Shown: positions 1 to 11,250, numbered from the stretch's first letter. The stretch is DNA of 64,000 nt from Pseudorhodoplanes sp. (GCA_022843165.1 JALHOD010000004.1:186001-250000), one strand, 5' to 3'. A program made the numbers and translations. Notes: generated from the sequence alone by a model not told the origin.

Positions 1-861
1 GCCGAGCGCAACGAAGTCGCCATTGGCTAAGCGGTTCTCCTTGTACAGGCGCTCGACCACTTCGAGGTAATAGGTCCCCGGCAGATCGACCGTCCAGGCG
101 TCCCAATCGCGGAAACGGGCCAGCCGGGCTTGCCCCGCTTCCGACATGCCGATTTCTGCCTGCAGGGTCCGACAGACCGCGTCGTCCGACATGGCCTGCG
201 CACGCCAGAGTTCAAGTGCCATCGAGCCCAGCACGCGGCCATCGCCGAGACGCAGCAACTCGTGCACCATAGCTATCGGCATGTTGGCGGCCAGCTGAGT
301 AAGGCGCGATTGTCCGGCTGCGATGTCGACCGGCGCGCCGACCAGCACCAGGCGGCGCACCTTGGCCGGAAAGCGCGCAGCGTACATCAGCGCCAGCCAG
401 CCGCCCTGGCACAAGCCGACCAGATTGACCGGCGGCGCCAATTCATCAACCGCAATATTGAGGTCGGCAAGATAGGTGTCGATGCAGAAGAAACGCATAT
501 CCGGCGTCGCCGAGCGCCATTCGGTGACCAGCACGTTGCCGGGCCCGTGCGCGCGCAACGCCTCGACCACGCTGTGCCCCGGCGCGAAATCCGCGATGCT
601 GGCGTGATGCAAGGCGAAGGGCGCGCAGACCAGCGTCGCAGGCCCGCCCTCGCCCATCGAAAAATCACGCAACATCATGGTCGGGAGCCCGAGCCTGACA
701 CGATTGGCTGAGGTCCAAGCGGGCGGCGGCGTCGACCGCTCATCACCGCCCAAGGCGGCGGCAGCCATCCGATGCATCATTTCCGCGGTGAATTCGCTCG
801 CGGTCGCTGCCGCCAGCATGGGCCACAGAAACGCCATCGCGGGATAGAGAGGCCGCGCCAT
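1..861 (-). CDS. PHA synthase-like alpha/beta hydrolase, 3' end cut by window
   Basis: Reading the minus strand from an ATG at 861 gives 287 codons without a stop to base 1, so the C-terminus is missing. The protein has an alpha/beta-hydrolase nucleophile elbow G-L-C-Q-G-G with Cys151 in place of the usual serine. That Cys box is typical of polyhydroxyalkanoate synthases (class III PhaC has GICQGG) and of related intracellular depolymerase-like proteins. The hydrophobic stretch at residues 8-22 could be a helix or a weak signal. The Asp and His of the triad would lie past the window edge. Function as synthase or depolymerase cannot be separated from this fragment. It stands 98 bp upstream of the start side of nothing on the same strand except pepF, which ends at 960 and may be co-transcribed. 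Confidence 0.7.
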   Translation of the reverse strand, partial: MARPLYPAMAFLWPMLAAATASEFTAEMMHRMAAAALGGDERSTPPPAWTSANRVRLGLPTMMLRDFSMGEGGPATLVCAPFALHHASIADFAPGHSVVEALRAHGPGNVLVTEWRSATPDMRFFCIDTYLADLNIAVDELAPPVNLVGLCQGGWLALMYAARFPAKVRRLVLVGAPVDIAAGQSRLTQLAANMPIAMVHELLRLGDGRVLGSMALELWRAQAMSDDAVCRTLQAEIGMSEAGQARLARFRDWDAWTVDLPGTYYLEVVERLYKENRLANGDFVALG

Positions 862-959
862 GCAATGCCCTCTGTGCGGGCATCACGTTCGGTCCGGACT
901 GACCGGCTGTCAATCGGGGAATCTACGCAAACGAACCGCTCAAGCCGGCGCGATTGCGG

Positions 960-2792
960 TCATGCCCTCCCATCGAGCGTTTCCAGCTCGGTGATCATCC
1001 GGTCGATCACACTCAGGCCACCCTGCCAGAAATTCGGGTCGCGGGCATCGAGACCGAAAGGCTTCAGCAATTCGGAATAATGCTTGGTGCCGCCGGCGGC
1101 GAGCATGTCGAGATAGCGCTCGGCGAAGCCGGCCTCCGCCTTTTCGTAGACCGCATAGAGCGAGTTCACCAGGCAGTCGCCGAAGGCATAGGCATAGACA
1201 TAGAACGGCGAATGGATGAAGTGCGGGATGTAGGTCCAGAACACTTCATAGCCCGGCCGCAGGTCGATGGCCGGTCCGAGGCTTTCGCGCTGCACCTCCA
1301 TCCAGAGTTCGTTGATGCGTTCGGCGGTCAGTTCGCCGTCCTTGCGCTCGATATGCACCTTGCGCTCGAAAGAGTAGAATGCGATCTGGCGCACCACCGT
1401 ATTGATCATGTCCTCGACTTTGGCGGCGAGCATGGCCTTGCGCTCGACCGCGTTGGTGGTCGAGGCGAGCAGTTTCTTGAAGGTGAGCATCTCACCGAAC
1501 ACGCTGGCGGTTTCGGCGAGCGTCAGCGGAGTCGGTGCCATCAAGGGACCGTTGGGCGCCGCCAGTACCTGATGCACGCCGTGGCCGAGTTCGTGCGCCA
1601 GCGTCATCACGTCGCGCGGCTTGCCCTGATAATTGAGCAGCACATAAGGATGCGCCGACGGCACGGTCGGATGCGCGAAGGCGCCGGGCGCCTTGCCGGG
1701 GCGCACCGGCGCATCGATCCAACGATCGTTGAAGAATCGCTCGGCAATATCCTTCATCTTCGGCGAGAAGGCGCCATAGGCGGAGAGCACGGTGTCACGC
1801 GCCTCATCCCACTTGAACGAGCGCATCGGCACCTGCGGCAACGGCGCGTTGCGGTCCCAATGCGGCAGCTTGTCCTTGCCGAACCAACTCGCCTTCAGTT
1901 TGTAATAGCGGTGCGACAGCCGCGGATAGGCCGCGCGCACGGCGGAGACCAGCGCATTCACCACCTCCCGCTCGACACGATTGGACAGATGCCGCGCATC
2001 GGCAACGTCCTGGAAACCGCGCCAGCGATCGGAGATGTCCTTGTCCTTGGCCAGCGTGTTGGTGACCAGCGAGAACAGTCGCACATTGTCCCTGAAGGTG
2101 GCGGCCAGGGCTTCCGCCGCCGCCTTGCGCTTGGCCCCGTCCGAGTCCTGAAGAAAATTGAGCGTCGGCTCGATCGCAAGCTCCTGCCCGTCTACCTTGA
2201 AGCGCAGTCCGGCCATGGTTTCGTCGAACAGACGGTTCCATGCCGAATAGCCGCTCACCGACTTCTCGTGGAACAATTGCTCGATGCGGTCTTCGAGCTG
2301 ATAGGGCTTTTCCTTGCGGACGTCCTCGATCCAGGGCCGGTAATGGCCGAGCGCGGGATCGGCCATGGCCTTTTCCATCGCGGCATCATCGATGCGGTTG
2401 AGCTCGAGCGCAAAGAACAGCAGATGCAGCGAGATCGAGGTGATGCGCTCCTGCACATCGCCATAGAATTTCGCCCGCACCGGGTCGGTCGTGTTTCCGG
2501 AATAGACCAGACCCGCATACGAAATCAGCCGGCCCAGGAGATCCTCGATCTTCTCGTAGCGGCGCACCGGCGCCGCCAACGCCGCGCCCGCATCGGGGCC
2601 GGTGGCGAGGTCGTTGAGCTTGCCCTTGTAGTCCTTCTCGAAAGCGAGGCACTCGGCCTCCGCCTGCTCCAGATCGCGCTTGATCTTCGGATCGTCGAGC
2701 GAGGCATAGAGATCGCTCAGGTTCCATTCCGGCAAGGCCCCCAGATCGGGGGCCGGAGCGGATTTGGCGGCAGTGCTGGTCTGGGGAGCCAT
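960..2792 (-). CDS. pepF: Oligoendopeptidase F (M3B metallopeptidase)
   Basis: A 610-residue cytosolic zinc peptidase that cleaves short peptides. The zinc site H-E-L-G-H lies at residues 400-404, preceded by the conserved run of M3B proteins around 'VLLNYQG...DVMTLAHELGH'. The length agrees with the alphaproteobacterial PepF family (about 600-620). The N-terminal 18 residues are Ala/Ser/Pro-rich and non-conserved in look. The start is the ATG at 2792. No signal peptide is visible. The long open frame on the opposite strand (954-2903) is an artefact of high G+C codon use. Confidence 0.93.
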   Translation of the reverse strand: MAPQTSTAAKSAPAPDLGALPEWNLSDLYASLDDPKIKRDLEQAEAECLAFEKDYKGKLNDLATGPDAGAALAAPVRRYEKIEDLLGRLISYAGLVYSGNTTDPVRAKFYGDVQERITSISLHLLFFALELNRIDDAAMEKAMADPALGHYRPWIEDVRKEKPYQLEDRIEQLFHEKSVSGYSAWNRLFDETMAGLRFKVDGQELAIEPTLNFLQDSDGAKRKAAAEALAATFRDNVRLFSLVTNTLAKDKDISDRWRGFQDVADARHLSNRVEREVVNALVSAVRAAYPRLSHRYYKLKASWFGKDKLPHWDRNAPLPQVPMRSFKWDEARDTVLSAYGAFSPKMKDIAERFFNDRWIDAPVRPGKAPGAFAHPTVPSAHPYVLLNYQGKPRDVMTLAHELGHGVHQVLAAPNGPLMAPTPLTLAETASVFGEMLTFKKLLASTTNAVERKAMLAAKVEDMINTVVRQIAFYSFERKVHIERKDGELTAERINELWMEVQRESLGPAIDLRPGYEVFWTYIPHFIHSPFYVYAYAFGDCLVNSLYAVYEKAEAGFAERYLDMLAAGGTKHYSELLKPFGLDARDPNFWQGGLSVIDRMITELETLDGRA

Positions 2793-2975
2793 CAGGGAAT
2801 TCGCTGTCCAAAAAGTCGGCCAATTGAGAATAATGCGAATATCATGTGGCGACGCGATGACCGCCCGGTCAAGGGGAAGATCGCTCTCCCCTCCGGTCTT
2901 TAAGGCGGAATCCGTTCAAAAATGCCCGCGGGGCCGGCCGCTGAGCGGGCGTCCGCCGGAGAGACGCGTCGCGCG

Positions 2976-3353
2976 CTATCGCTTCCGGGACAGCCGTGCA
3001 CACACCGAACGCGGCGCTTTGCCGGCTTCGACATAGCAATAGTCGAGCGTGTTGGCGTTGACGAGCGCGAACGAATAGATGCCCTCATCGTCGGAACCGA
3101 CCATCAGCCGGCCGCCCGGCGTGAACGCGCCCCACAGGTCTTCCTTGACGTCGCCATCCTTGTTGGAGCGATTGAGATGGCCCTTGAACGTCCGCCCCTT
3201 CTGTTCGGTGATGACAAGCGTCGCCGTTCCATCGCGGTATCCTTCGATCTTCGCGATCCGTTCGCGCTGACCGGTCCATGTGCCAGCCAAAGAAACTTTC
3301 TCGGCAGCCATCGTCTGACCGGCAAACACCGATGCGAATATCGCGGCCGTCAC
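2976..3353 (-). CDS. Small secreted protein of unknown function
   Basis: A 125-residue protein with a short hydrophobic N-terminus and an A-x-A type site near residue 17 (TMAA|EK), then a compact domain beginning with a G-T-W-T-G motif that suggests a small beta-rich extracytoplasmic fold. The only usable in-frame start is GTG 3353. A good Shine-Dalgarno (AGGAAGG) lies about 19 nt before it, but 9 nt before an ATG that opens the three-codon frame M-S-L-stop, whose TGA overlaps the GTG. Either this is a mini-leader ORF giving translational coupling or there is a one-base frameshift at the start. The lack of a charged n-region in the signal sequence fits a slightly disturbed 5' end. No family recognised with certainty. 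Confidence 0.6.
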   Translation of the reverse strand: MTAAIFASVFAGQTMAAEKVSLAGTWTGQRERIAKIEGYRDGTATLVITEQKGRTFKGHLNRSNKDGDVKEDLWGAFTPGGRLMVGSDDEGIYSFALVNANTLDYCYVEAGKAPRSVCARLSRKR

Positions 3354-3442
3354 AAGCTCATGTCAATTGTCCTTCCTGAGTCGCCTCATGGCAGTAAAGC
3401 CGAATGGCGCCGTACCGTCGACGGATCGGCGCTTCAGGTGGC

Positions 3443-3457
3443 TTAACATCTCGTTAA
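3443..3457 (+). promoter_or_regulatory. CtrA-type binding site TTAA-N7-TTAA
   Basis: The intergenic region between the divergent genes at 3353 and 3531 holds TTAA CATCTCG TTAA, an exact match to the CtrA full site TTAA-N7-TTAA. It lies 74 bp before the response regulator start. In Caulobacter the sigma54 activator TacA is a direct CtrA target, so the location is meaningful. Binding itself is inferred. Confidence 0.6.
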
Positions 3458-3530
3458 GCGAAAAAGCCCACAGTGCCCCGAAACGATACAGTTCAGTGTG
3501 GCTGGGGAGCCGCGCGCAAGGGGTCGAGTG

Positions 3531-5042
<1,512 letters not shown>

Positions 5043-5210
5043 CGGCGGCTTCAAATCATGGGCAAGATATAGCCGGTCACGGGAATTTTGACGCAGCCGG
5101 CCGGGCCTGTCGTTTTTTTGAAGTGTTTTCCGGCCACCGAACGCTATAACGCTGCATGCGTTGTCCCGTAACGACCGGGGCCTAAGTCCGGGCAATCAGG
5201 AGAGAATTCG

Positions 5211-7205
5211 ATGCGCGGCTGGAAATTCGACCGCCTTTTCGCGACCACCGCGATGGTGCTGGCCCTGAGCGTCACGGCTCAGGCACAGGTCATCACGGAA
5301 ACGCCTTCGGCCGCCGCCGTCGACTCGAAAATCCCAATGCCGGCGCCTGCCAACGTGCCGCCAGGCGCCGCCGATATCGCGCAGCCTGCAACGGTTGGCA
5401 GCACGACCCCGCCCCAGGACACACCGGCAACGGCCGTCGCTCCGGCTCCTGCCGCAGCGCCTGTGGACACCGCTACGCCTTCTGCCGCGCCCGTCCCGGC
5501 GCCCGCGACTGCCACGGCTCCGGCCGCTGCGCCGGCCATCGCCGCAGCCGACAATCCGGTCAGCGAGAAACTGCGCGACCTGCTGCCGAAGGCCGACCGC
5601 TTCTTCAGCCGCCGCAACGAGCGCACCGCCGCCGAAGACTTTTACAAGGCGCGCAACTATGCGCCGCTCTGGATCGAGAACGGTGCGCTGTCGGCGCGCG
5701 CGAAATCCGCCGCCGCCTATCTCAAGGGCGTGGATGCCGACGGCCTGGAGCCGGCGGACTATCCGGACCCCGATCTGAAATCCGCAACCCCCGACGATCT
5801 GGCGCAGGCCGAGCTGCGCTACACCGGCGAAATTCTCGAATTCGCCCGCCATGCCCAGACCGGCCGCGTGCATTTCTCGCGCGTCAGCGGCGATATCGGC
5901 TTCGATCTGCAGATGCCCGAGCCGGCCGATATCCTGGCCAAGGTCGCAGGCGTGACCGATCTCGCGCCGGTGCTCGCCTCCTATCATCCGCAGCATCCGC
6001 AATACAAAGCGCTGAAGGCGAAGCTGGCCGAAGCCCGCGGCCAGAAGATCGAAGAAGTCGAAGTTGTGCGCGTGCCGGAAGGCCCCTCGCTGAAGCCCGG
6101 CATGAACGACCCGCGCGTTGCGGTTCTGCGCAAGCGCCTCAACCTGTCCGGCGACCAGAGCAACACGGCCTATGATGCGACCGTCACCGAGGCGGTGAAG
6201 GCGTTCCAGAAAGGCGCCGGCCTCACTGCCGACGGTCTGGTCGGTCCCGGCACCCTGCGCGCGCTCAATGGCGGCCCGAAGCAGGAACGCGCGGCCGACG
6301 TGATCGTCGCCAACATGGAACGCTGGCGCTGGATGCCGCGCGACCTCGGCAGCCGCTATGTGATGGTCAACATTCCCGACTTCTCGCTGAAGATCGTGAA
6401 CAACAACGCGACCTACTGGACCACCCGCATCGTGGTCGGAAAGCCGTCGCAGCCGACGCCGATCACAATGGCGACGATGAAATTCATCACGGTCAATCCG
6501 ACCTGGAACGTTCCGCCTTCGATCATCGCCAACGAATATCTGCCCGCCGTCCGCCAGGACCCCGAAGCACTGTCGCGCATGGGCCTGAAAATGGAGCAGA
6601 ACCGCGACGGAACCGTTCGGATTTATCAGCCGCCGGGTGATCGCAACGCGCTCGGCCGCATCCGCTTCAACTTCCCGAACAAGTTCCTGGTCTACCAGCA
6701 CGACACCCCGGACAAGCACCTGTTCGCGCATGACAAGCGCGCCTACAGCCACGGCTGCATGCGCGTGCAGGATCCGCTGATGTATGGCGAGAAGCTGCTG
6801 TCGCTCGTGCTGCCGAAGGAAGGCTACACGCAGGACAAGCTGCGCAAGATGTTCGGCAATTCGGAAATCAACATCGACTTCCCGAACCACCTGCCGGTCT
6901 ATCTCACCTACCAGTCCGCCTATGTGGACGATGCCGGCAAGCTCGTGATCCGCGAGGACATCTACGGCCGCGACGCCGCGATCCTGGCGAACCTCAAGGG
7001 CGAAAGCCGCAAAGTCGCGGATATCGCGGTCCAGCGCGCCCATACGGGTAGCGGAGTGACCCGGGATTCCCTGCAGTTCCAAGTGCGCGAGGAATCGGCC
7101 TTCGCCGACTGGTTCTCCTCGTCACGCAACAACCAGCGCGGCGGTGCCCGCGTCTCCGGTCGGCAGGATCCGATCGGCGACTTTTTCGGACGCCTTTTCC
7201 GCTAA
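5211..7205 (+). CDS. L,D-transpeptidase, YcbB/LdtD-like, exported
   Basis: A 664-residue periplasmic enzyme that makes 3-3 cross-links in peptidoglycan. Residues 1-25 form a signal peptide ending AQA|Q. An Ala/Pro-rich linker follows (about 30-115), then a conserved YcbB-type N-terminal region, a peptidoglycan-binding repeat (about 297-345, PG_binding_1 type with DGLVGPGTLRALN) and the YkuD catalytic domain with S-H-G-C-M-R, catalytic Cys516. Length is normal for the large YcbB type. Ribosome site CAGGAGAGAATTCG precedes the ATG. It is followed by a terminator at 7259. The next gene, a DUF882 peptidase-like protein, is also an envelope protein. Confidence 0.93.
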   Translation: MRGWKFDRLFATTAMVLALSVTAQAQVITETPSAAAVDSKIPMPAPANVPPGAADIAQPATVGSTTPPQDTPATAVAPAPAAAPVDTATPSAAPVPAPATATAPAAAPAIAAADNPVSEKLRDLLPKADRFFSRRNERTAAEDFYKARNYAPLWIENGALSARAKSAAAYLKGVDADGLEPADYPDPDLKSATPDDLAQAELRYTGEILEFARHAQTGRVHFSRVSGDIGFDLQMPEPADILAKVAGVTDLAPVLASYHPQHPQYKALKAKLAEARGQKIEEVEVVRVPEGPSLKPGMNDPRVAVLRKRLNLSGDQSNTAYDATVTEAVKAFQKGAGLTADGLVGPGTLRALNGGPKQERAADVIVANMERWRWMPRDLGSRYVMVNIPDFSLKIVNNNATYWTTRIVVGKPSQPTPITMATMKFITVNPTWNVPPSIIANEYLPAVRQDPEALSRMGLKMEQNRDGTVRIYQPPGDRNALGRIRFNFPNKFLVYQHDTPDKHLFAHDKRAYSHGCMRVQDPLMYGEKLLSLVLPKEGYTQDKLRKMFGNSEINIDFPNHLPVYLTYQSAYVDDAGKLVIREDIYGRDAAILANLKGESRKVADIAVQRAHTGSGVTRDSLQFQVREESAFADWFSSSRNNQRGGARVSGRQDPIGDFFGRLFR

Positions 7206-7258
7206 TTCGGCGTCACATTTCGGCATCAGGCCGTTCGTTAACCACAGTGTTGACGAGC

Positions 7259-7289
7259 GGCCTTTTTGCATCAGGCAAGGCCCTTTTTT
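7259..7289 (+). terminator. Rho-independent terminator of the L,D-transpeptidase gene
   Basis: GGCCTT (7259-7264) pairs with AAGGCC (7277-7282), with extra TGC/GCA pairing inside, followed by C and six T. It lies 53 bp after the stop codon at 7205. Confidence 0.75.
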
Positions 7290-7413
7290 GCCACTTTCCA
7301 CGGTTATCCAATCTCCGACGGTTTGGAGGGGGGCGATAATCTGCCGTTAACCCATCACGATAACAGTGCGTTAGCCATCAGCCGCGACGGACGGGTCGCG
7401 AACTCCTGCCTGA

Positions 7414-9120
7414 ATGCCATTCCACACGGACGACCACGTGCGAGTTGAAAAGACGCGCCGAGCGAGATTCAAGGCTGCACTGCGCGTGTCGCGGCGCGTC
7501 GGCCTGTCTGCGGTCATCATCCTGATCGGCAGCAAGGGCCTGCAGAACGCGGTCGCCAATGGCGACACTCGCGCGATCTCCATGCATCACACCCATCGCG
7601 GCGACGACATCACCGTCACCTTCAAGCGCAACGGCCGCTACGACCCCGACGGCCTGAAAAAGCTCAATCACTTCCTGCGCGACTGGCGCACCGACGAAGA
7701 GACCCAGATGGACCCGCAATTGTTCGATGCGGTCTGGGAAGTCTCGCGTGAATTCGGCGCCGACAGGAAGATCCACATCATTTCATCCTATCGCTCGCCC
7801 AACACCAACGCGATGCTGCGCCGCCGCTCCGGCGGTGTCGCGCGCAACTCCCTGCACATGCAGGGCAAGGCGATGGACTTCTTCATTCCGGGCGCCCCGC
7901 TGGACGAGATCCGCGCCGCCGGGCTCCGGCTTCAGCGCGGCGGCGTCGGCTTCTATCCGACCTCCGGCTCGCCGTTTGTGCACATGGATGTCGGCAGCGT
8001 GCGGCACTGGCCGCGCATGACCCGCGATCAGCTCGTGCGCGTATTCCCGAACCAGCGCACCGTGCATGTGCCGACCGACGGCCAGCCGCTGGCCGGCTAC
8101 GATCTGGCGCTCGCCGACATCGAGAAGCGCGGCGGATCGCCGTCAGCCGTCGCGCTCGCCGCGCGCGGAACCGCCGGACCCGGCAAGACCAACGTGTTCG
8201 CCAGGATGTTCGGCTTCGGCAAGCAGAAGGACGAGGAGGAGGAAGCCGACAAGGCGCCCGCCTCCGCTCCGGCGCAGGTCGCAGCGCACACGCCGAGCGT
8301 GCGCACCAATATCTACACCGCCGCCAACACCGCGAAACCGGAGCCGGCGGCCGCGCCCGCGCCCGCGCGAACGGCGGCGATTCCGCTGCCCAAGGGACGT
8401 CCGGCGAATATCCAGGTGGCGGCCGTGCAGCCGGTGTCGTCCGAGAAGCCGGCCGCGCCGGTCAAGCCGTCGGCCTTCCGCGCGCTGGTCGCGGTCACGC
8501 CCAACGACATCATCCGCGCCCGCGGCTACTGGCAGGGCCTGCCGGAAGCGCCGGTCGAGACTTCCGCCGCGCGCCGCCGGCCCGCCGATTCTGCGCCGTC
8601 CGATCCGGCCGCCTTTACAACGGCCAGCATCGGTCCGTTCGCCGCGCCTGAGGGTTACAAGGCCGCACACCCGACCGAATACACCCTCGCCTATGCCGCC
8701 TCGCAGCCGGACGCGGCGCCCCCGCGCGCCAAGCCGGCCGGCAGCATTCCGCGCCAGACCGCTGTAACAGCCAACACCACCATCGCCGCCAAGGCGACAC
8801 CCGCCGGCCCCTCCGAAATCGTGTCGGCGCTCGCTCCCGTCGAGCCCGATCTGCCGCGCTCGCCCAAACATTTCGAAACGCCATGGCTGCGCGCGACCAT
8901 GCTGACGCCAAGCGTCGAAAGCTTCATGAACACCACGCTGTTCGGCGCGCCCGATTTCGTCAGCCTGCGCACCTTCATGCTGAAGCCCGCCGCGCTTGTG
9001 GCGATGACCTTCTCGGCCGATCCGCATGCCGGCATGTCGCACAATGCGTTCAGCGGCAGCGCGGTGAATTTCCTCGCGACGACAACCTTCGGATCGCGCA
9101 CCACGGCGGCGTTGCGCTGA
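7414..9120 (+). CDS. DUF882 / M15-like peptidase with long Ala-Pro-rich tail
   Basis: A 568-residue protein. After a basic N-terminus and a hydrophobic anchor (about 26-42) comes the DUF882 (Peptidase_M15_2, YcbK-like) domain to about residue 215, with zinc ligands in NSLHMQGKAMDFF (His148, Asp155) and PFVHMD (His190, Asp192). These proteins are thought to trim peptidoglycan cross-bridges. The rest (220-500) is a low-complexity Ala/Pro/Lys linker, then a conserved-looking C-terminal block. Start is uncertain: ATG 7414 has no clear ribosome site, while GTG 7438 has GGACGA just before it. The anchor keeps it in the envelope either way. Confidence 0.85.
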   Translation: MPFHTDDHVRVEKTRRARFKAALRVSRRVGLSAVIILIGSKGLQNAVANGDTRAISMHHTHRGDDITVTFKRNGRYDPDGLKKLNHFLRDWRTDEETQMDPQLFDAVWEVSREFGADRKIHIISSYRSPNTNAMLRRRSGGVARNSLHMQGKAMDFFIPGAPLDEIRAAGLRLQRGGVGFYPTSGSPFVHMDVGSVRHWPRMTRDQLVRVFPNQRTVHVPTDGQPLAGYDLALADIEKRGGSPSAVALAARGTAGPGKTNVFARMFGFGKQKDEEEEADKAPASAPAQVAAHTPSVRTNIYTAANTAKPEPAAAPAPARTAAIPLPKGRPANIQVAAVQPVSSEKPAAPVKPSAFRALVAVTPNDIIRARGYWQGLPEAPVETSAARRRPADSAPSDPAAFTTASIGPFAAPEGYKAAHPTEYTLAYAASQPDAAPPRAKPAGSIPRQTAVTANTTIAAKATPAGPSEIVSALAPVEPDLPRSPKHFETPWLRATMLTPSVESFMNTTLFGAPDFVSLRTFMLKPAALVAMTFSADPHAGMSHNAFSGSAVNFLATTTFGSRTTAALR

Positions 9121-9158
9121 TCGGTGTCAGCCCCGCGGCAGCGGGCGGCGACAGTGCG

Positions 9159-9437
9159 TCAATTCTTCAGCATTCCCAGCGCGTGCATGTAGGTTTCCAG
9201 GATCGCATCCTGTTCCTCGCGCTCGGTCGGCTCCATCTTGCGCAGCCGCACGATGGTGCGCAGCGCCTTGACGTCAAAACCGTTGGCCTTGGACTCGGCA
9301 TAGACGTCGCGGATGTCGTCTGAGATCGCCTTCTTTTCCTCTTCCAGCTTTTCCACGCGCTCGACGAACGCCTTCAATTGGTCCTTGGCGAAGCGGACGG
9401 CTGTTTCTTCATTGTTGGCGGCGGCGGTGGCGGGCAT
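9159..9437 (-). CDS. gapR: GapR-family nucleoid-associated protein (DUF2312)
   Basis: A 92-residue, charged, mostly helical protein matching the DUF2312/GapR family: [20 protein letters not shown], then the motif around [16 protein letters not shown] and a short C-terminal helix. In Caulobacter GapR binds over-twisted A+T-rich DNA ahead of forks and polymerases and is required for growth. Length matches the family (80-95). Start ATG 9437 is set by AGGAGAAGAG directly upstream; the longer frame to 9530 is not supported. The gene is convergent with the DUF882 gene, 38 bp apart. Confidence 0.92.
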   Translation of the reverse strand: MPATAAANNEETAVRFAKDQLKAFVERVEKLEEEKKAISDDIRDVYAESKANGFDVKALRTIVRLRKMEPTEREEQDAILETYMHALGMLKN

Positions 9438-9572
9438 TGAACTCTTCTCCTCATGACGCGGTCTACAGGCCTCATCATGAGGTTTCGGGGCTTGGCCGGC
9501 TTCCGTCAAGGCAAGCCGGCAGGGCTGCACCCGTCATCCACAGGCGCAGCCGCGCATAGCGATTGCATGTTG

Positions 9573-10025
9573 CTATTTCGTCGCTTCGTCGGTCAGCGCC
9601 GCCAGCACTTTCGTCAATTGCTGAAAGACCCCGTCCTGACCCTTCACGGCGAATGTCGCCTGCAGATGTTCCGGTTTGGAATAGGCAAGCCAAACCTGTC
9701 CGCCCTCGTCTTCCCAGGCCAGAACCTTCATCGGCAATTCAAGCCCGACCTTGCGGTTTGCTTGCATCAGGGGCGTTCCGAGCTTGGGATTGCCGAAAAT
9801 CAGGAGTTGCGTGGGCTTGAGCGACAGCCCGGCCTTTTCAGCCGCAGCGGCGTGATCGACACGCGCGACGATCGCGATGCCGCGACTCTTCAGTCCCTCG
9901 GACAGCCGATCGAGCGTTTGCGCGACGGAATGATCGCTCTTTTTGATCACCAGATGATCCTCGGCGGCGAATGCAGCCGTGACGGTAAACACGAGAATTG
10001 CGAAAAGAGTTGCAAGCCTGGTCAT
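9573..10025 (-). CDS. DUF302 domain protein, exported
   Basis: A 150-residue protein with a signal peptide (1-20, AFA|AED) and a single DUF302 domain, recognised from the pattern SVAQTLDRLSEGLKSRGI ... IFGNPKLGTPLMQANRKVGLELP. DUF302 proteins are small periplasmic or cytosolic proteins of unclear role. Start at ATG 10025 is fixed by CCAGGAGCGAAAC upstream. It is divergent from the TTT receptor at 10267 and stands alone in transcription. Confidence 0.88.
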   Translation of the reverse strand: MTRLATLFAILVFTVTAAFAAEDHLVIKKSDHSVAQTLDRLSEGLKSRGIAIVARVDHAAAAEKAGLSLKPTQLLIFGNPKLGTPLMQANRKVGLELPMKVLAWEDEGGQVWLAYSKPEHLQATFAVKGQDGVFQQLTKVLAALTDEATK

Positions 10026-10266
10026 GTTTCGCTCCTGGAGTGCCGCTGCGATCGTGACCATACAGCAGGCGACAGCACGCAGACCGCGCATGAACGGATT
10101 GTGATGCGAACGTGATCTGCCCTCATGCGCGAATTCGCACGAAAAGTCGGCGAATCGGCTTCACGAAGCCGTTAAATTCCGCCGCTGCCTCGGCTAGACT
10201 GATGGTGCCGGTCAGAAGTCCGGTCCGCGCCGGCCTGGCGCGCAGAACAAGACCGGAGGAAATGCC

Positions 10267-11250
10267 ATGCGGGTAATTGCGGTCGCGCTCGCTGCATTGG
10301 CAGCGCTGTCGTCTTTCACCAGTGCCGCGTTGTCGCAAACCTATCCCGAGCGAACGATCACCGTGATCGTGCCTTATCCGCCCGGCGGCAATACCGATGT
10401 CATCGCCCGGATCGTGCTGGAAGGCATGGGGCAGATCATCGGCCAGCGCTTTGTCATCGAAAATATCGGCGGGGCCGGCGGCACCACCGGTTCGGCGCGC
10501 GGCGCCCGCGCGGCGCCGGACGGCTACACCTTGCTCGTTGGCCAGATGGGAACCCACGCCGCCAGCGTCGGGCTGTATGGCAACAAGCTGCCCTATCATC
10601 CGCTCACCGATTTCGAGCATGTGACGCAATTCACCGACACGCCGATCGGCGTATTTGTGAAAAAGGATTTTCCCGCGCGCAATCTGCAGGACCTGATGGA
10701 CATCCTGAAAAACGATGCCGCGAAACTCAGCAACGGCCACGGCGGCGTCGGCGCCACCTCGCATGTAAGCTGTCTGCTGTTCACCGCTCTGGTGGGCGCG
10801 CGCTCGCCAATGGTGGCCTATCGCGGGTCGGGACCGGCCCTGAACGACCTGATCACCGGACAATACGATTTCCTCTGCGACCAGATTCCACACACCATCG
10901 GCCATGTCGAGGCCGGCTCTATCCGCATCCTGGCGGTCGCACAGACCGAACGGGCCAGCGTGCTTCCTAATGTCCCGACCACGACCGAAGCCGGTTTGCC
11001 GCAGATGCAGGCATCGGGCTGGAACGCGCTGTTCGCGCCCAAAGGGACGCCCAAGGCCATGGTCGATATGCTGGCCGCCGCCGCCAGCAAGGCGCTCGAC
11101 GATCCCAAGACGCGCAAGCGGCTGGAGGATATCGGCGCCATCGTGCCGCCGCCGGACCGGCGCGGACCGCAGGCGCTGCGGAATTTTGTAGCGGCGGAAA
11201 TCGACAAGTGGACGCCGGTGATCAAGGCGGCGGGACTGGCGCTGAATTAA
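10267..11250 (+). CDS. TTT-family (Bug) periplasmic substrate-binding protein
   Basis: A 327-residue extracytoplasmic solute receptor of the tripartite tricarboxylate transporter family. A signal peptide (1-24, ALS|QTYPER) leads into the typical start YPERTITVIVPYPPGGNTD, the VIENIGGAGGTTGS loop and APDGYTLLVG. Such receptors bind organic acids and hand them to TctAB-type membrane subunits, which are not encoded here. The hydratase-like enzyme starts 18 bp downstream, so the pair is probably one operon and the ligand may be a keto acid or aromatic-ring-cleavage product. GAGGAAATGCC upstream supplies the ribosome site. Confidence 0.9.
   Translation: MRVIAVALAALAALSSFTSAALSQTYPERTITVIVPYPPGGNTDVIARIVLEGMGQIIGQRFVIENIGGAGGTTGSARGARAAPDGYTLLVGQMGTHAASVGLYGNKLPYHPLTDFEHVTQFTDTPIGVFVKKDFPARNLQDLMDILKNDAAKLSNGHGGVGATSHVSCLLFTALVGARSPMVAYRGSGPALNDLITGQYDFLCDQIPHTIGHVEAGSIRILAVAQTERASVLPNVPTTTEAGLPQMQASGWNALFAPKGTPKAMVDMLAAAASKALDDPKTRKRLEDIGAIVPPPDRRGPQALRNFVAAEIDKWTPVIKAAGLALN

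Noticed and set aside
954-2903. 649-codon plus-strand frame opposite pepF
   Set aside because: It lacks any recognisable domain and mirrors the codon pattern of the M3B peptidase on the minus strand, which has intact motifs.
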